From Syntrophobacteraceae bacterium (GTDB taxonomy: Bacteria; Desulfobacterota; Syntrophobacteria; Syntrophobacterales; Syntrophobacteraceae), in contig PXBG01000138.1 of assembly GCA_003566995.1 (NCBI GenBank), positions 1 through 54,240 on the forward strand: a DNA stretch of 54,240 nt, read 5' to 3'. Of the stretch, positions 19,168 to 28,503 are shown piece after piece (the first letter of the stretch is position 1; the number at the start of each line of letters is the position of its first letter). The notes below the pieces were generated by a model that saw only the letters and a list, made by a program, of their open reading frames with translations, was not told the DNA's origin and did no database searches. The position numbers and the translations under genes were made by a program.

Positions 19168-19346
19168 CTGTCGCAGCGCAATGTTGCTGATTTAAGGATT
19201 TGTGTGTTGTTTTGCCTCCTCATCCCCATGAAGGCGGGGGTCCTGACAATCATGAGAAAGCTGGATTCCCGCCTTCGCGGGAATGACGTAAAGGTGCTGT
19301 TGCAGTGGTTGAAACAGCTTAAGTCAACAGCATTGCTGTCGCAGCG
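19168..19346. repeat. Composite inverted/direct repeat element (MITE- or REP-like)
   Basis: An 11-mer CTGTCGCAGCG occurs in direct orientation at both ends (19168-19178 and 19336-19346). Just inside, an imperfect inverted pair GCAATGTTGCTGATTTAAG (19178-19196) and CTTAAGTCAACAGCATTGC (19318-19336) brackets about 120 bases. The interior holds CCCC-ATGAAGG-CGGGG-type and ATTCCCGC-CTTC-GCGGGAAT stems. A GGGGCC-TTTG-GGCCCC hairpin (19153-19168) precedes it. No transposase is encoded, so it could be a non-autonomous element or a nested palindromic repeat. Confidence 0.65.
19265..19284. repeat. Palindromic GATTCCCGC...GCGGGAATGAC repeat unit
   Basis: Perfect 8-bp stem ATTCCCGC / GCGGGAAT with CTTC loop, followed by GACG. 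This unit is a widespread intergenic palindrome in proteobacterial genomes. Here it sits inside the larger composite repeat and could also serve as a bidirectional transcript end for the two convergent genes. Confidence 0.75.
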
Positions 19347-19428
19347 GCAGGGGCTTGTCCCTTTGCAGCGGGGATGCGGAAAACACTAATCCTCTTGGGT
19401 GGTCATGGGAACAGGTTGGCAAACAAAC

Positions 19429-21435
19429 TCAAGAAACCACCAGCTGCTGCTGGCGCAGCCTTTTCAAGCGGTCACGGATGGAGGCCGCTTTTTCGAATTC
19501 CAGTTCAGCGGCAGCCTCTTTCATCGCTGCCTCAAGGGACTGAACTTGTGCTTCCAGTTCTTCCCTGCCTTCGGGCACATTGAAAAGGGCCTCCGGTTCC
19601 TCCAGAACTTCGGCACCCGTGTGAGCGTAAGGCGTCCTGTAATCCGCGAGGATATCGCCGATGTCTTTCTGAATGGTCGCTGGAGTGATTCCATGCCTTT
19701 CGTTGTGGGCCAGCTGCACGCTCCTTCTGCGCTCCATCTCCTCCATGGCCCGTCGCATGGATTCCGTGATCCTGTTGGCATACAGGACAACGGTTCCATC
19801 CACGTTCCTCGCGGCCCGGCCCGCCGTTTGAATGAGGGACCGGTCTGATCTCAGGAAGCCTTCGTTGTCTGCGTCCAGCACGGCCACAAGGGACACTTCC
19901 GGAATGTCGAGCCCCTCTCTCAGGAGATTGATGCCCACCAGCACGTCATATTCACCCAGTCTCAGATCCCGCACCAGCTCGATGCGCTGAAGCGTGTCAA
20001 TGTCCGAATGCATGTAGCGTACTCTGATGTGAAGTTCAGCGAGGTATTCCGTCAGGTCTTCAGCCATCCTTTTGGTGAGTGTGGTGACGAGGGTCCGCTC
20101 CCCTCTGCGCACCCTTTTTCTGATTTCCCCCACCAAATCATCCACCTGGAAATCGGCAGGCCTCACTTCCACCCGCGGATCCACCAGTCCCGTGGGACGG
20201 ATGATCTGCTCCACCACGTGACCTTCCGTGCGCGACATTTCAAGGGGGCCAGGGGTTGCGGAAACATAGATGATTTGCCTGACCTTGGCGTCAAACTCTT
20301 CAAAGGTCAGGGGGCGGTTGTCCAGGGCGGAGGGCAGGCGGAACCCATGGCGCACGAGGGTCTCTTTTCTGGATCGGTCTCCGCGGTACATGCCTCGAAT
20401 TTGGGGAATGGTGATGTGGCTCTCGTCAGCGAAGACCATCCAATCCCGGGGAAAATAATCGAGAAGTGTGGGGGGAGGCTCCCCGGCCCTTCGGCCATCC
20501 AGGTACCGCGAATAATTTTCGATGCCCGTGCAGTATCCCAGTTCCAGGAGCATTTCCAGGTCCAGTCGAGTCCTTTCCTCCAGGCGTTGCGCCTCGAGAA
20601 GTTTTCCTTCCCTGTAAAAAGTGTCCAGGCATTGAGAGAGCTCCTCCTTGACCTGGTGAACGGTTCTCTCCAGGGTGTCCCGGTCGGTGACGTAGTGCGT
20701 GGCCGGATAAATGGCCACCGACTGCAGCACCTTGAGGGTCTTGCCTGTGAGAGGGTCCACTTCCTTTATGGAATCCACCTCGTCCCCAAAAAACTCGATG
20801 CGCAGCGCCCGTTCTTCCTCGTAGGCGGGGAAAACCTCCAACACATCGCCTCTCACGCGGAAAATGCCCCGGTGAAAATCCACATCGTTGCGTTCGTATT
20901 GAATCTGGACCAATTTGCGCAGTACCGCGTCACGGGAAATTTCTTCATGGACCTTCAGGGTGAGAAGCATTTCGCGGTAGGCTTCAGGGGAGCCCAGGCC
21001 ATAGATGCAGGAAACGCTTGCCACGATGACCACGTCTTTGCGTTCCAGGAGCGCCCGGGTGGCCGAATGCCTCATTTTGTCGATGGTGTCGTTGATGGAG
21101 GCATCTTTGGCGATGTAAGTGTCCGTTTGGGGCACATAAGCTTCCGGTTGATAATAATCATAGTACGAAACGAAATACTCTATGGCATTGTCGGGAAAGA
21201 AAGCCTTGAATTCGCCATAAAGCTGAGCGGCGAGGGTTTTGTTGGGTGCGATCACCAGAGTGGGTTTCTGAACCCGGGCGATGACGTGAGCCATGGTGTA
21301 GGTCTTGCCTGAACCCGTGACCCCCAGGAGTGTCTGTTCTCGTGTGCCCCCTTTCATTGCTGCTGAGAGCTTTTCGATGGCTTGGGGCTGATCGCCTGTC
21401 GCTTGCCAATTGCTTTTGAACACAAAGGGTTTCAT
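19429..21435 (-). CDS. uvrB: Excinuclease ABC subunit B
   Basis: 668 residues from the ATG at 21435 ([20 protein letters not shown]), which matches the family N-terminus. The alternative TTG at 21483 lies inside the upstream terminator and was rejected. UvrB is the damage-verifying helicase-like subunit of nucleotide excision repair. Walker A is in [13 protein letters not shown], the damage-probing beta hairpin in [15 protein letters not shown], and helicase motifs in [16 protein letters not shown] and QTAGRAARN. The C-terminal UVR domain for UvrA/UvrC contact ends the protein ([16 protein letters not shown]). It begins only 46 bases after the tRNA-His terminator, so little room is left for a separate promoter. 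Confidence 0.97.
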   Translation of the reverse strand: MKPFVFKSNWQATGDQPQAIEKLSAAMKGGTREQTLLGVTGSGKTYTMAHVIARVQKPTLVIAPNKTLAAQLYGEFKAFFPDNAIEYFVSYYDYYQPEAYVPQTDTYIAKDASINDTIDKMRHSATRALLERKDVVIVASVSCIYGLGSPEAYREMLLTLKVHEEISRDAVLRKLVQIQYERNDVDFHRGIFRVRGDVLEVFPAYEEERALRIEFFGDEVDSIKEVDPLTGKTLKVLQSVAIYPATHYVTDRDTLERTVHQVKEELSQCLDTFYREGKLLEAQRLEERTRLDLEMLLELGYCTGIENYSRYLDGRRAGEPPPTLLDYFPRDWMVFADESHITIPQIRGMYRGDRSRKETLVRHGFRLPSALDNRPLTFEEFDAKVRQIIYVSATPGPLEMSRTEGHVVEQIIRPTGLVDPRVEVRPADFQVDDLVGEIRKRVRRGERTLVTTLTKRMAEDLTEYLAELHIRVRYMHSDIDTLQRIELVRDLRLGEYDVLVGINLLREGLDIPEVSLVAVLDADNEGFLRSDRSLIQTAGRAARNVDGTVVLYANRITESMRRAMEEMERRRSVQLAHNERHGITPATIQKDIGDILADYRTPYAHTGAEVLEEPEALFNVPEGREELEAQVQSLEAAMKEAAAELEFEKAASIRDRLKRLRQQQLVVS

Positions 21436-21481
21436 GGAATCATCTGGAGCGAGCTGAACACGGTCCTGTTTTTCGCTCAAC

Positions 21482-21505
21482 AAAAAAAGACCGCCGTAGC
21501 GGTCT
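21482..21505 (-). terminator. Intrinsic terminator after tRNA-His
   Basis: Stem AGACCGC / GCGGTCT (21499-21505 with 21488-21494 read on the minus strand) with a 4-base loop, followed by seven T on the minus strand. It lies 16 bases after the tRNA CCA end and just before uvrB. Confidence 0.88.
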
Positions 21506-21521
21506 TGTGCATTTCAAATTG

Positions 21522-21599
21522 TGGGGTGAGTGATCGGACTTGAACCGACGACCTCTGGGGCCACAACCCAGTGCTCTAACCTATTGAGCTACACCCACC
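21522..21599 (-). tRNA. tRNA-His (anticodon GUG)
   Basis: Cloverleaf folds by eye on the minus strand. The acceptor is GTGGGTG / CACTCAC with one G-U pair, preceded by G at -1 and followed by C73, the extra pair typical of tRNA-His. The anticodon stem-loop is CTGGG-TTGTGGC-CCCAG with anticodon GTG. The T-arm contains GGTTCGAGTCC and CCA is encoded. It delivers histidine to CAC/CAU codons. Followed by an intrinsic terminator. Confidence 0.96.
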
Positions 21600-22495
21600 G
21601 CAATCATAAACCATACCTGGTGCCTCAGCGAAAGCATGCCTTGCTTAACACGGATGCCTGAAAACTTCAAGCAAAATTTGAACGTCTGCCATCATCTGAA
21701 AGCTTCATTGAACAAGGACATCTTTCCATGAAAGATGGATCAGGTTGTTTTTTTTTCGCTGCTCCCCTCCTGGAACCCAGGGAAAAGTGCAGGCCTGGAA
21801 CACCTCGGTTTCCGTCAACGAAGCGCATGAAATGCCTGAGCAGGGGGAGAGCCCACAACAAGGCTATAATGGAAAAAACATTCTTAAAATTCTGAAATCA
21901 TGAAAGAATAAGGTTTTGAGCTGGTCGCTGCATCCTGCCCGTCAGGCCGGTGAAAAACGGTCACCATGCAATGGGAACAACTTGAAGCCAGGAAGCGGTC
22001 AACGGCAGCAGAAAAAAATTGGGCGCAGCAGCCGCGTGAAGGAGTCCTTTTTCCATTGACAGGGATAAACCATCATGCTAGGAATCGTAACCGTTATCTC
22101 TCTTATCGATTGGCAATGTACAAGCGAATACGGATACTCTCAGCACTTCATTGCTGCTCTCTTCTCTCAGATTCGACTTCTGTCTCAAGGTTGCGTTTTA
22201 CCCATAGCACGGTCCTGTGCTGTAAAGCCTAGATGTAGCTGAAATCACGACCAGATAATTGAATAAGTGTTTGTGGCGTCGCCCACAAATGGTCCATTGG
22301 AGCGGTAGGACTCATGTTGCAGTGTCCTATCAGCACAAGTGAATCAGTTAGCAGAAAGGAGGGAGACACGCCAGATTCGTATTCGTGAAGCCTTGTATTA
22401 TTAGTATTTTATTTGATTCAGATTCATCTGTCTTGGCATTCCATCGCGGCAAAACCGACTTCATTCCAGGGTAAGTCTTGAGAAGGAGGACTAAA
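21600..22495. other. Long intergenic region before the first CoA-transferase pair
   Basis: About 900 bases with no supported protein gene. It contains small hairpins TTTGTGG/CCACAAA (22270-22289) and TAGGAC/GTCCTA (about 22306-22329). The right end carries the AAGGAGG site of the CoA-transferase gene. A TTGGCATT...CGGC string near 22433 resembles a -24/-12 promoter but has the wrong spacing. The tRNA-His promoter must lie at its left end. A long leader or an unrecognised small RNA is possible. Confidence 0.4.
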
Positions 22496-23557
22496 TTGAT
22501 TAACAACGTCAGCTCGAACATCAAGAATATTTCCAAGGTCACTTATAAGGAAAAACCCTTTGAATATTGGGGTCCCACTCCAGCCGAAGCCAGGAAGGCC
22601 GTGGTGAACAAACCGCATGGCCTTCGTGACAAAAGAACAACCATGAAAGAAGCAGTGGACAGGCACATCAAAGATGGCATGAATCTCTGCATCGGCGGCT
22701 TTGTGAACACGAGGGTTCCCACCGCCATCATTCACGAAATCGTGCGCAAAGGCGTCAAGGATCTCACCATCTCCATCCAATCCATGTCCATTTGCTGTGA
22801 GTTGCTGGCTGGCGCCATGATTCTCGATCCCGACCGTGTGTCCATCCGTCGTGTGGAACTGGCCTGGTGGGGTTATGAAATCATCGGCATCGCTCCTCTT
22901 TTCCGCCATTTGGTCACCAACGGCATCATCGAGGTGGACGACTACACCAACTACGGCATGTCCGTGCGCTTCAAGGCCGCTTCCATGGGAATCCCCTTCG
23001 TACCCATCAGGGATCACGGCGGTTCCGACATGGAGTTGGTCAACCGCGGGAAAATGATCGAGTGTCCTTTCACCAAGGAAAATGTTTACATTGTGCCCTC
23101 CTGCATTCCCGATGTGGCTCTCATAAACTCCACCATGGCTGACAAGTTTGGCAATGCAAGGCTTTTCGGCGCCCTCTGCACCGATCCGGAAATGGCCACT
23201 GCCGCCAACCATGTCATCATGACCACGGAAAAGGTCATTCCCAGTGAGGCCATCAGGACCTATCCCAACCTGACGGAAATTCCATACGCCGCTGTGGATT
23301 GCCTGGTTGAGCAGCCGTTTGCCAGCCATCCTGGTGCGGTTTACGGCAACTATTGGTTTGACATGGATCACATCAGAATGTTCCGCAATGCGGGCGAGGA
23401 ATTCCGCAAGACCGGCAGCAAGGAAGCTCTGCAGAAGTACTATGATGAGTATGTGTTCGGTGTTGCTGATCACAACGAATTTCTCGAAAAGATCGGCTTC
23501 AGAACCCTTCAGAAGCTCAGAGACTGGGACGGCCATCAACCCGTGATCGCGTACTGA
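22496..23557 (+). CDS. CoA-transferase subunit A (glutaconate CoA-transferase alpha family), pair 1
   Basis: 353 residues from a TTG at 22496, chosen because AAGGAGG lies 7 bases ahead. The protein is collinear with GctA of the class I (family I) CoA-transferases: DRHIKDGMNLCIGGF early, SIQSMSICCELL, ASMGIPFVPIRDHGGSDM, then DVALINSTMADKFGNARLFG. Residues around 280-300 read FASHPGAVYGNYWFD like the PYGAHPSQ segment of GctA. The catalytic Glu resides in the partner subunit, encoded 92 bases downstream. The pair swaps CoA between an acyl-CoA and a free acid in the cytoplasm. Substrate could be a dicarboxylate, aromatic or fatty acid; it is not fixed by sequence. The A/B pair and terminator define one operon. 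Confidence 0.88.
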   Translation: MINNVSSNIKNISKVTYKEKPFEYWGPTPAEARKAVVNKPHGLRDKRTTMKEAVDRHIKDGMNLCIGGFVNTRVPTAIIHEIVRKGVKDLTISIQSMSICCELLAGAMILDPDRVSIRRVELAWWGYEIIGIAPLFRHLVTNGIIEVDDYTNYGMSVRFKAASMGIPFVPIRDHGGSDMELVNRGKMIECPFTKENVYIVPSCIPDVALINSTMADKFGNARLFGALCTDPEMATAANHVIMTTEKVIPSEAIRTYPNLTEIPYAAVDCLVEQPFASHPGAVYGNYWFDMDHIRMFRNAGEEFRKTGSKEALQKYYDEYVFGVADHNEFLEKIGFRTLQKLRDWDGHQPVIAY

Positions 23558-23649
23558 TGAGCCTTAAGGGGTCTCACAAGGGTTTTGTTTGTCAGGAGAG
23601 ACTGACCTGCCGGTACCGCACGGATGATTTCCTGGTCATTCGGGCTTGA

Positions 23650-24477
23650 ATGATGACTATTAAAACCAATGGAAAGCTGAGGGAGTACAGAATGCCAGAA
23701 TACACTGATATGGACATGATTGCCTACACGGGTTCAAGGGTCCTCGAAGATGACAAGATCGTGTTTGTTGGAACGGGTTTGCCCATCATTGCCGCCATGC
23801 ATGCGCAATTGACCCACGCTCCCAACCTTTACATGATCTATGAAGCCGGGTCACTCGCCCCCATCCTTGACATGGGCATGCCCCTTTCCGTGGGTGACAC
23901 CCGTGCTGCCCGCAAGGCTTGCTTTCTCAAGGGATTGTGCTCCGCATTTGAGCTCACCCAGAGAGGCTACGCCGATTACGCGTTCATCGGCGGTGCTCAG
24001 ATTGACATGTACGGAAATATTTGCTCCACCATGGAAGGCACCGATTATGACAAGCCCTCCATTCGTTTTCCCGGAAGCGGCGGTGCTGGCGCCATGGCGG
24101 CCAACTGTGAAAAAACCATCGCCATCATGGCTCTGGAAAAAAGGCGTTTCGTGGAAAAAGTGGATTTCGTCACGAGCATCGGCTACGGCGACGGTAGCCC
24201 CGATTACCGCAGAAATGCAGGCGTTGCCGGGTCGGGCCCCTACCGCGTCATCACCAACCGCGCCGTTTTCGGCTATGATGAAGCCACCCGAAGAATGAAG
24301 CTTCTGGAGATCAAACCTGGTCTCAGCCCCAAAGACATTCAGGAACTGGTCAGTTTTGAACTGATCATTCCTCCCGATGTGAAGGAAATGGTTGAACCGA
24401 GAGAAGAAGACCTTCACCTCATGCGCGAAGTCATTGACAAAGAGGGTTACTTCTTGAAGAAGAAAGTCCAAAAGTAG
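23650..24477 (+). CDS. CoA-transferase subunit B (glutaconate CoA-transferase beta family), pair 1
   Basis: 275 residues, GctB-like. FVGTGLPIIAAMHA near the start matches the GctB GTGLP motif. The catalytic Glu that forms the enzyme-CoA thioester is most likely the E in MIYEAGSLAP. FIGGAQIDMYGNICST and RFPGSGGAGAMA are the usual oxyanion and substrate-loop segments, and KRRFVEKVDFVTS follows. It forms a heteromeric enzyme with the upstream subunit A. A strong terminator follows the stop. Compared with GctB, the loop before the catalytic Glu is slightly longer and the C-terminal tail ends in Lys-rich KKKVQK. Confidence 0.88.
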   Translation: MMTIKTNGKLREYRMPEYTDMDMIAYTGSRVLEDDKIVFVGTGLPIIAAMHAQLTHAPNLYMIYEAGSLAPILDMGMPLSVGDTRAARKACFLKGLCSAFELTQRGYADYAFIGGAQIDMYGNICSTMEGTDYDKPSIRFPGSGGAGAMAANCEKTIAIMALEKRRFVEKVDFVTSIGYGDGSPDYRRNAGVAGSGPYRVITNRAVFGYDEATRRMKLLEIKPGLSPKDIQELVSFELIIPPDVKEMVEPREEDLHLMREVIDKEGYFLKKKVQK

Positions 24478-24970
24478 TTCTCGTGGGGGCTCCGATGGGA
24501 GCCCCCATTTTTTCAAAAAGACAGCGGGGACTCAAGCGCAGCCGCCCTTGAGTTTTTTCTGAGCCGTGGAGTGGGGCCGTTGAAATTTTTTTGGCCGGGT
24601 GGATGAAGGTTTTTCTGCGGTTTCATCTCCTGAGTGCCCCGGCGTGCGGGGGATCCCGTGGCGCATGAACCTGACCTGTGGATGGCAATTCCGGAGCATC
24701 GCTTCACACATCTGACCAAACCCTGTCACTCCCCCATACACCCTCGCCGTAACCTCGGGCCATCGGCCCATTCTGTCGGCACGCCTCGATTCTACCCCAG
24801 AGTGTGATTGTTCCGGCGTGGCCCTGCAGTTCTAGGATCGGATCAGCTTCTATTGCGTCCTGCCAACCCCGTTCAGTGGTCAAGCGGACAAGAGAGAGGT
24901 GGATCCTTGTGTCTGAAGGGGTTCTGCCAGGCGATCAGAGCATCAATGCTTGGAAGGAGTTTTCCTCGAC
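24478..24970. other. Spacer between the two CoA-transferase pairs
   Basis: About 490 bases without a supported gene. It starts with the terminator of pair 1 and ends with AAGGAG 11 bases before the start of pair 2, so it must contain the promoter of pair 2. No repeat or RNA gene was recognised. Confidence 0.4.
24485..24513 (+). terminator. Intrinsic terminator after CoA-transferase pair 1
   Basis: Perfect 9-bp stem GGGGGCTCC / GGAGCCCCC (24485-24493 with 24498-24506), 4-base loop, then A and six T. Eight bases past the stop codon. Confidence 0.92.
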
Positions 24971-26002
24971 ATGCATGAAGAAACCAAAAATGGTCACGGG
25001 GGTTCCTCTGTGGACAAACGCATGTCGCTCAAAGATGCGGTTTCCCGCTTCATAATAGATGGAGATGCCCTGTATTATGGTGGCTTTCAGACCATGGTGC
25101 CCATGGCCATCACCCACGAAATGATCCGGCAAAGAAAAAAAGATCTGAGTGTTTTTTGCACGACCACGGATGTGGGAGGGCTCGACCTGCTGGTCTCCGC
25201 CGGCTGTGTCAGGGAAATGCACCTCGCATGGTCCATGAACTGGTTTGCAAGGGGCAGCCATGGCATTCGAAGAGCTTTTCAGCAGGAGGCCCTGAAACGT
25301 TACGATTTATCCAACTTTGCAGCCACCAGTGCCCTGATGGCAGGTTTTTTCGGAATTCCATTCATGGCGGTGCGCGGCAACATCGGCACGGACCTTGTCA
25401 AATACAACCAGCAGGACCTGAGGGTGATCGATGATCCCTTCACCGGTGAAAAGATCACTCTTGTGCGTTCCTGGCGTGCCGATGTGGGCATCATTCACGC
25501 TCAAAGAGCCGATCCTGCGGGAAACATTGTCAGCTGGGGAACCCGATCCAGCCCCGACGAATTCGGGGCCATGGGGAGCAAAAGGGGAGTCATCGTCACC
25601 GTGGAGGAAATTGTGGCGCCGGAAGTGGTCCGCTCCGATCCCGATCGAACCCTCATACCCTTTTACAAGACTCTCGCTGTGGTGCACTGCCCCTGGGGGG
25701 CACACCCTTCGGCCTGCATGGGCTATTACGGACAGGACATTCGGTTTTGTGAGTATCAGGGGGAATATCAGAGAAACGAGCGGTTGCTGCACCATTTTTT
25801 TGAAAAATGGGTGGATGGTTGCCCTGACCATGAAGCCTACCTGCAAAAATACGTTCAGCAGTTTGGGACTGAGAGCCTGGAGCGCCTGAAGCCCAAACGG
25901 GGTTTCCGGCCTGTTCTGGACGTTCACTACACCTATCATGATCCTGCCGTCTGGCTCGACATCCCCCCCTTTGCCGATGAGTACATCGGGGGCCAGGAAT
26001 GA
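24971..26002 (+). CDS. CoA-transferase subunit A (glutaconate CoA-transferase alpha family), pair 2
   Basis: 343 residues from the ATG at 24971; AAGGAG is 11 bases ahead, and a TTG seven codons earlier is less likely as it precedes this site. A second GctA-type protein: SLKDAVSRFIIDGDALYYGGF, MAGFFGIPFMAVRGNIGTD, DVGIIHAQRADPAGN, and HCPWGAHPSACMGYYG, closer to canonical GctA than the pair 1 protein. Its own B subunit follows after a 46-base gap. It is a paralogue of the pair 1 subunit rather than a recent duplicate: the two differ throughout. The acid used is unknown; organisms of this type often use such enzymes in dicarboxylate, glutarate or aromatic-acid degradation. Confidence 0.88.
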   Translation: MHEETKNGHGGSSVDKRMSLKDAVSRFIIDGDALYYGGFQTMVPMAITHEMIRQRKKDLSVFCTTTDVGGLDLLVSAGCVREMHLAWSMNWFARGSHGIRRAFQQEALKRYDLSNFAATSALMAGFFGIPFMAVRGNIGTDLVKYNQQDLRVIDDPFTGEKITLVRSWRADVGIIHAQRADPAGNIVSWGTRSSPDEFGAMGSKRGVIVTVEEIVAPEVVRSDPDRTLIPFYKTLAVVHCPWGAHPSACMGYYGQDIRFCEYQGEYQRNERLLHHFFEKWVDGCPDHEAYLQKYVQQFGTESLERLKPKRGFRPVLDVHYTYHDPAVWLDIPPFADEYIGGQE

Positions 26003-26048
26003 ACATCCGGGCATTCAAGGAACTCTGTTTCCTCAGTGAGGTGGTGCT

Positions 26049-26819
26049 TTGGCCAATCATTACCGGTCCACAGAACAGATGGTGATTCGTTGTGCCAAGG
26101 AAATCATAGACGGTGAAGTGGTTTTTGCGGGTGTGGGCCTTCCTCTTCTGGTGGTGTGCTTTGCCATGAGAACCCATGCGCGCCGCATCACGCTGCTCAC
26201 AGAAGGCGGATCTGTCCGTGGCACAGCACCCGCAGGCCTGGCCATCACCGTGGATGATCCCGTTCTTTTTGCATCGGGGGATGCCACTTTCGGCATGACG
26301 GGTGCCATGGCAGCCTTGCAAAGGGGTGAAGTGGACCTGACTTTCATCAGCGGTGCTCAAATCGACCGTTTCGGCAACATCAACTCCACCGGCGTGGGAA
26401 ACTGGGAAAAGCCCAAAACATTCACTTATTTTGCCGGTAGTGGAGGGGCCAACGACATGGCCACTTCGGGCAAAAGGGGGCTGGTCATCATTCCTCAGGA
26501 TCCAAAGAAGTTTGTGGAGCGTGTGGATTATCTCACCAGTCCCGGTTTCATGGGCGGTGCGGGGCATCGGGAATCCATGGGAATGCTGGGAGGGGGGCCC
26601 GCTGTGGTGGTGAGCACCATGGGGGTCTACAGATTTGATGCCGGAAGCAGGGAGATGTACCTCGCGGAATATTTTTCCGGGCAATCTGTGGAGAAGGTGC
26701 GCTCGTTCTGCTCTTTTGACCTGAGTGTTTCTCGCCATGTGAAAGAAACAGAATCTCCCACGGAGGAGGAATTGACACTTCTGAGAGAGCTGGACCCCAA
26801 AGGTTTTTATCTCTCCTGA
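26049..26819 (+). CDS. CoA-transferase subunit B (glutaconate CoA-transferase beta family), pair 2
   Basis: 256 residues, starting at TTG with GAGG eight bases ahead. GctB landmarks: FAGVGLPLLVVCFA, then the catalytic Glu in TLLTEGGSVRG, FISGAQIDRFGNINST, TYFAGSGGANDMA and KFVERVDYLTSPGF. The last segment is closer to GctB of Acidaminococcus than the pair 1 subunit is. Forms the catalytic half of the second heteromeric CoA-transferase. Its stop is 155 bases from the stop of the convergent M20 peptidase gene. No strong terminator follows. Confidence 0.88.
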   Translation: MANHYRSTEQMVIRCAKEIIDGEVVFAGVGLPLLVVCFAMRTHARRITLLTEGGSVRGTAPAGLAITVDDPVLFASGDATFGMTGAMAALQRGEVDLTFISGAQIDRFGNINSTGVGNWEKPKTFTYFAGSGGANDMATSGKRGLVIIPQDPKKFVERVDYLTSPGFMGGAGHRESMGMLGGGPAVVVSTMGVYRFDAGSREMYLAEYFSGQSVEKVRSFCSFDLSVSRHVKETESPTEEELTLLRELDPKGFYLS

Positions 26820-26973
26820 TGCATCGAGACCCCATTGCTTTTGTCCTGCTCACTATGAGAACCATTCAAATTCTCCTTTCATCTGTGAAAGGAATCCGCC
26901 CTTGAAGTTGCAAGCATGCCCCTGAAGTCGCGCTTTTGAAGCGCTGTTTTCGGGACCCGAAACCAGGACCGTG

Positions 26974-28347
26974 TCACTTGGGTGCCAGTTCATAAAAGAG
27001 TGCCGCTGCCGAACGTATTCCCCGGTGGAAATCCTGAAGGGAGAATTTTTCATTGGGTGAATGAGCGCCATCGTCGGGACTTCCCCATCCCAGAAGCAAC
27101 GTGTCCTCGATGCCCAGTTCTTTCTGAAGCAGGTTGACAATGGGAATGGAACCACCTTCTCGAATGAAAACGGGCCTTTTGCCAAAACCGATTTCAATGG
27201 CTCGCGCCGCAGCCTGGACCGAGTGCCGGTCCCGCATCACAAGCACCGGGTCGGCCCCGTTCAGTTCCGTCACTTTCACCTGGACCCCTTTGGGGCTCAG
27301 AGATTCCAGATACCTTTTAAAAAGGCCGCTGATGGTGGCGAATTTTTGATTGGGAACGAGACGCATGCTCACTTTTGCACCTGCCCTTGCAGGAATGATG
27401 GTCTTTGCACCTTCCCCTGAAAACCCTCCCCATATGCCATTTATGTCCAGAGTGGGACGGGCCGTTTTTCTTTCCATGGCGCTGTAGCCCCTTTCTCCCG
27501 TGAGCTTGTCCACTCCGAGGTAGTTCTTCAGCTCCTCCTCATTGTATTGAAGGGACTCCATTTCGTGTCTCTCCCAATCCTGGAGGGGAAGCACATCCTC
27601 ATAAAACCCTGGTATGGACACAGTGTCGTCCGGGTTCTTGAGTTTTGAGATCATCTCGGCCAGAATCTGGACGGGGTTTGCCACCAAACCTCCGAAAGAT
27701 CCGGAGTGAAGATCAAATCGGGGACCCGTGACTTCCACCTGAAAGTAAAGCAATCCCCGAAGACCGTAAGTTATTGCCGGAATTCCCTGTTCAAACTGGG
27801 ACGTGTCTGATATGGCGACCGCATCAGCGTCGAGAAGTTTCTTGTGAGACTGGAGAAAGGGGAGCAGCGAGGGGCTGCCGATCTCTTCCTCTCCTTCAAT
27901 GAGCAGCTTCACATTTATGGGCAGTTCGGCTTCCACTGCCAGAATGGCTTCAATGGCTTTGAGGTAGGTGAAAAACTGGCCCTTGTCATCAGAGGCTCCC
28001 CGTGCATAAACACATCCGTTATGTATCCTGGGCTGAAAAGGAGGTGAACACCAATCTTCCAGGGGTTCCGGAGGCTGCACGTCATAATGTCCATAAATGA
28101 GAAGAGTGGGAGCCCCTTCACGTTTGCAGCGCTGTCCAAAAACCACGGGATGATTTTTGGTCTCATGAATGCTGGATTGAAAGCCAAGCCGTTTCAGGTG
28201 GTTGAAAACCCACTCGGCCGCACGCCGTACATCCTTGTGATTGACCGAATAGGTGCTCACACTGGGTATTTTGAGAAAGGCCAGAAGCTCATCCACATAA
28301 CGTGTTCGGTTTCCGTCTATTTTGGCAAGTATTGTTTCGGGAATCAT
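26974..28347 (-). CDS. M20-family metallopeptidase (dipeptidase)
   Basis: 457 residues, the size of bacterial M20 dipeptidases. The di-zinc ligands are visible: H87 and D89 region in LIYGHYDVQPPEP, bridging D120 in ARGASDDKGQ, general base E and ligand in LIEGEEEIGSPS, then D in ISDTSQF, and the C-terminal His in DDGAHSPNEKF. The dimerisation lid is inserted around residues 200-380 (HSGSFGGLVANP). It cleaves dipeptides or related amides in the cytoplasm, recycling amino acids. It stands alone on the minus strand, convergent with the CoA-transferase pair and divergent from the FemAB/GNAT-like gene. Confidence 0.92.
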   Translation of the reverse strand: MIPETILAKIDGNRTRYVDELLAFLKIPSVSTYSVNHKDVRRAAEWVFNHLKRLGFQSSIHETKNHPVVFGQRCKREGAPTLLIYGHYDVQPPEPLEDWCSPPFQPRIHNGCVYARGASDDKGQFFTYLKAIEAILAVEAELPINVKLLIEGEEEIGSPSLLPFLQSHKKLLDADAVAISDTSQFEQGIPAITYGLRGLLYFQVEVTGPRFDLHSGSFGGLVANPVQILAEMISKLKNPDDTVSIPGFYEDVLPLQDWERHEMESLQYNEEELKNYLGVDKLTGERGYSAMERKTARPTLDINGIWGGFSGEGAKTIIPARAGAKVSMRLVPNQKFATISGLFKRYLESLSPKGVQVKVTELNGADPVLVMRDRHSVQAAARAIEIGFGKRPVFIREGGSIPIVNLLQKELGIEDTLLLGWGSPDDGAHSPNEKFSLQDFHRGIRSAAALFYELAPK

Positions 28348-28503
28348 GGACTGCCTCCTTTGGGAGCTTTACGGGAGTCCTTGTTGAAAAGCCTGGTGGT
28401 GTCTGCACGCGCCCCTTGGACACTCCCCTTGAACAAATTATTATACCATTTATGCTTTGAAGGATGAAAAGGTGTTTTTTCCTCAAAATTAAGAGGGACA
28501 TAA

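Larger units (their letters stand above)
19100..19428. other. Repeat-rich spacer between the kinase gene and uvrB
   Basis: About 330 bases between convergent genes, holding the composite repeat at 19160-19350. No coding frame with support. Confidence 0.5.

Noticed and set aside
21436-21483. TTG at 21483 as the uvrB start
   Set aside because: It lies inside the poly-T tract of the tRNA-His terminator, has no ribosome binding site and would add 16 residues not typical for UvrB.
21966-22232. An 88-codon plus-strand frame in the long spacer after tRNA-His
   Set aside because: No ribosome binding site or family features; the many Ser, Arg and Cys codons suggest a chance frame.
22432-22450. TTGGCATTCCATCGCGGC as a sigma-54 promoter for the first CoA-transferase pair
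   Set aside because: The GG and GC elements are 9 bases apart rather than the required 10, and the -12 half does not match TTGCW.
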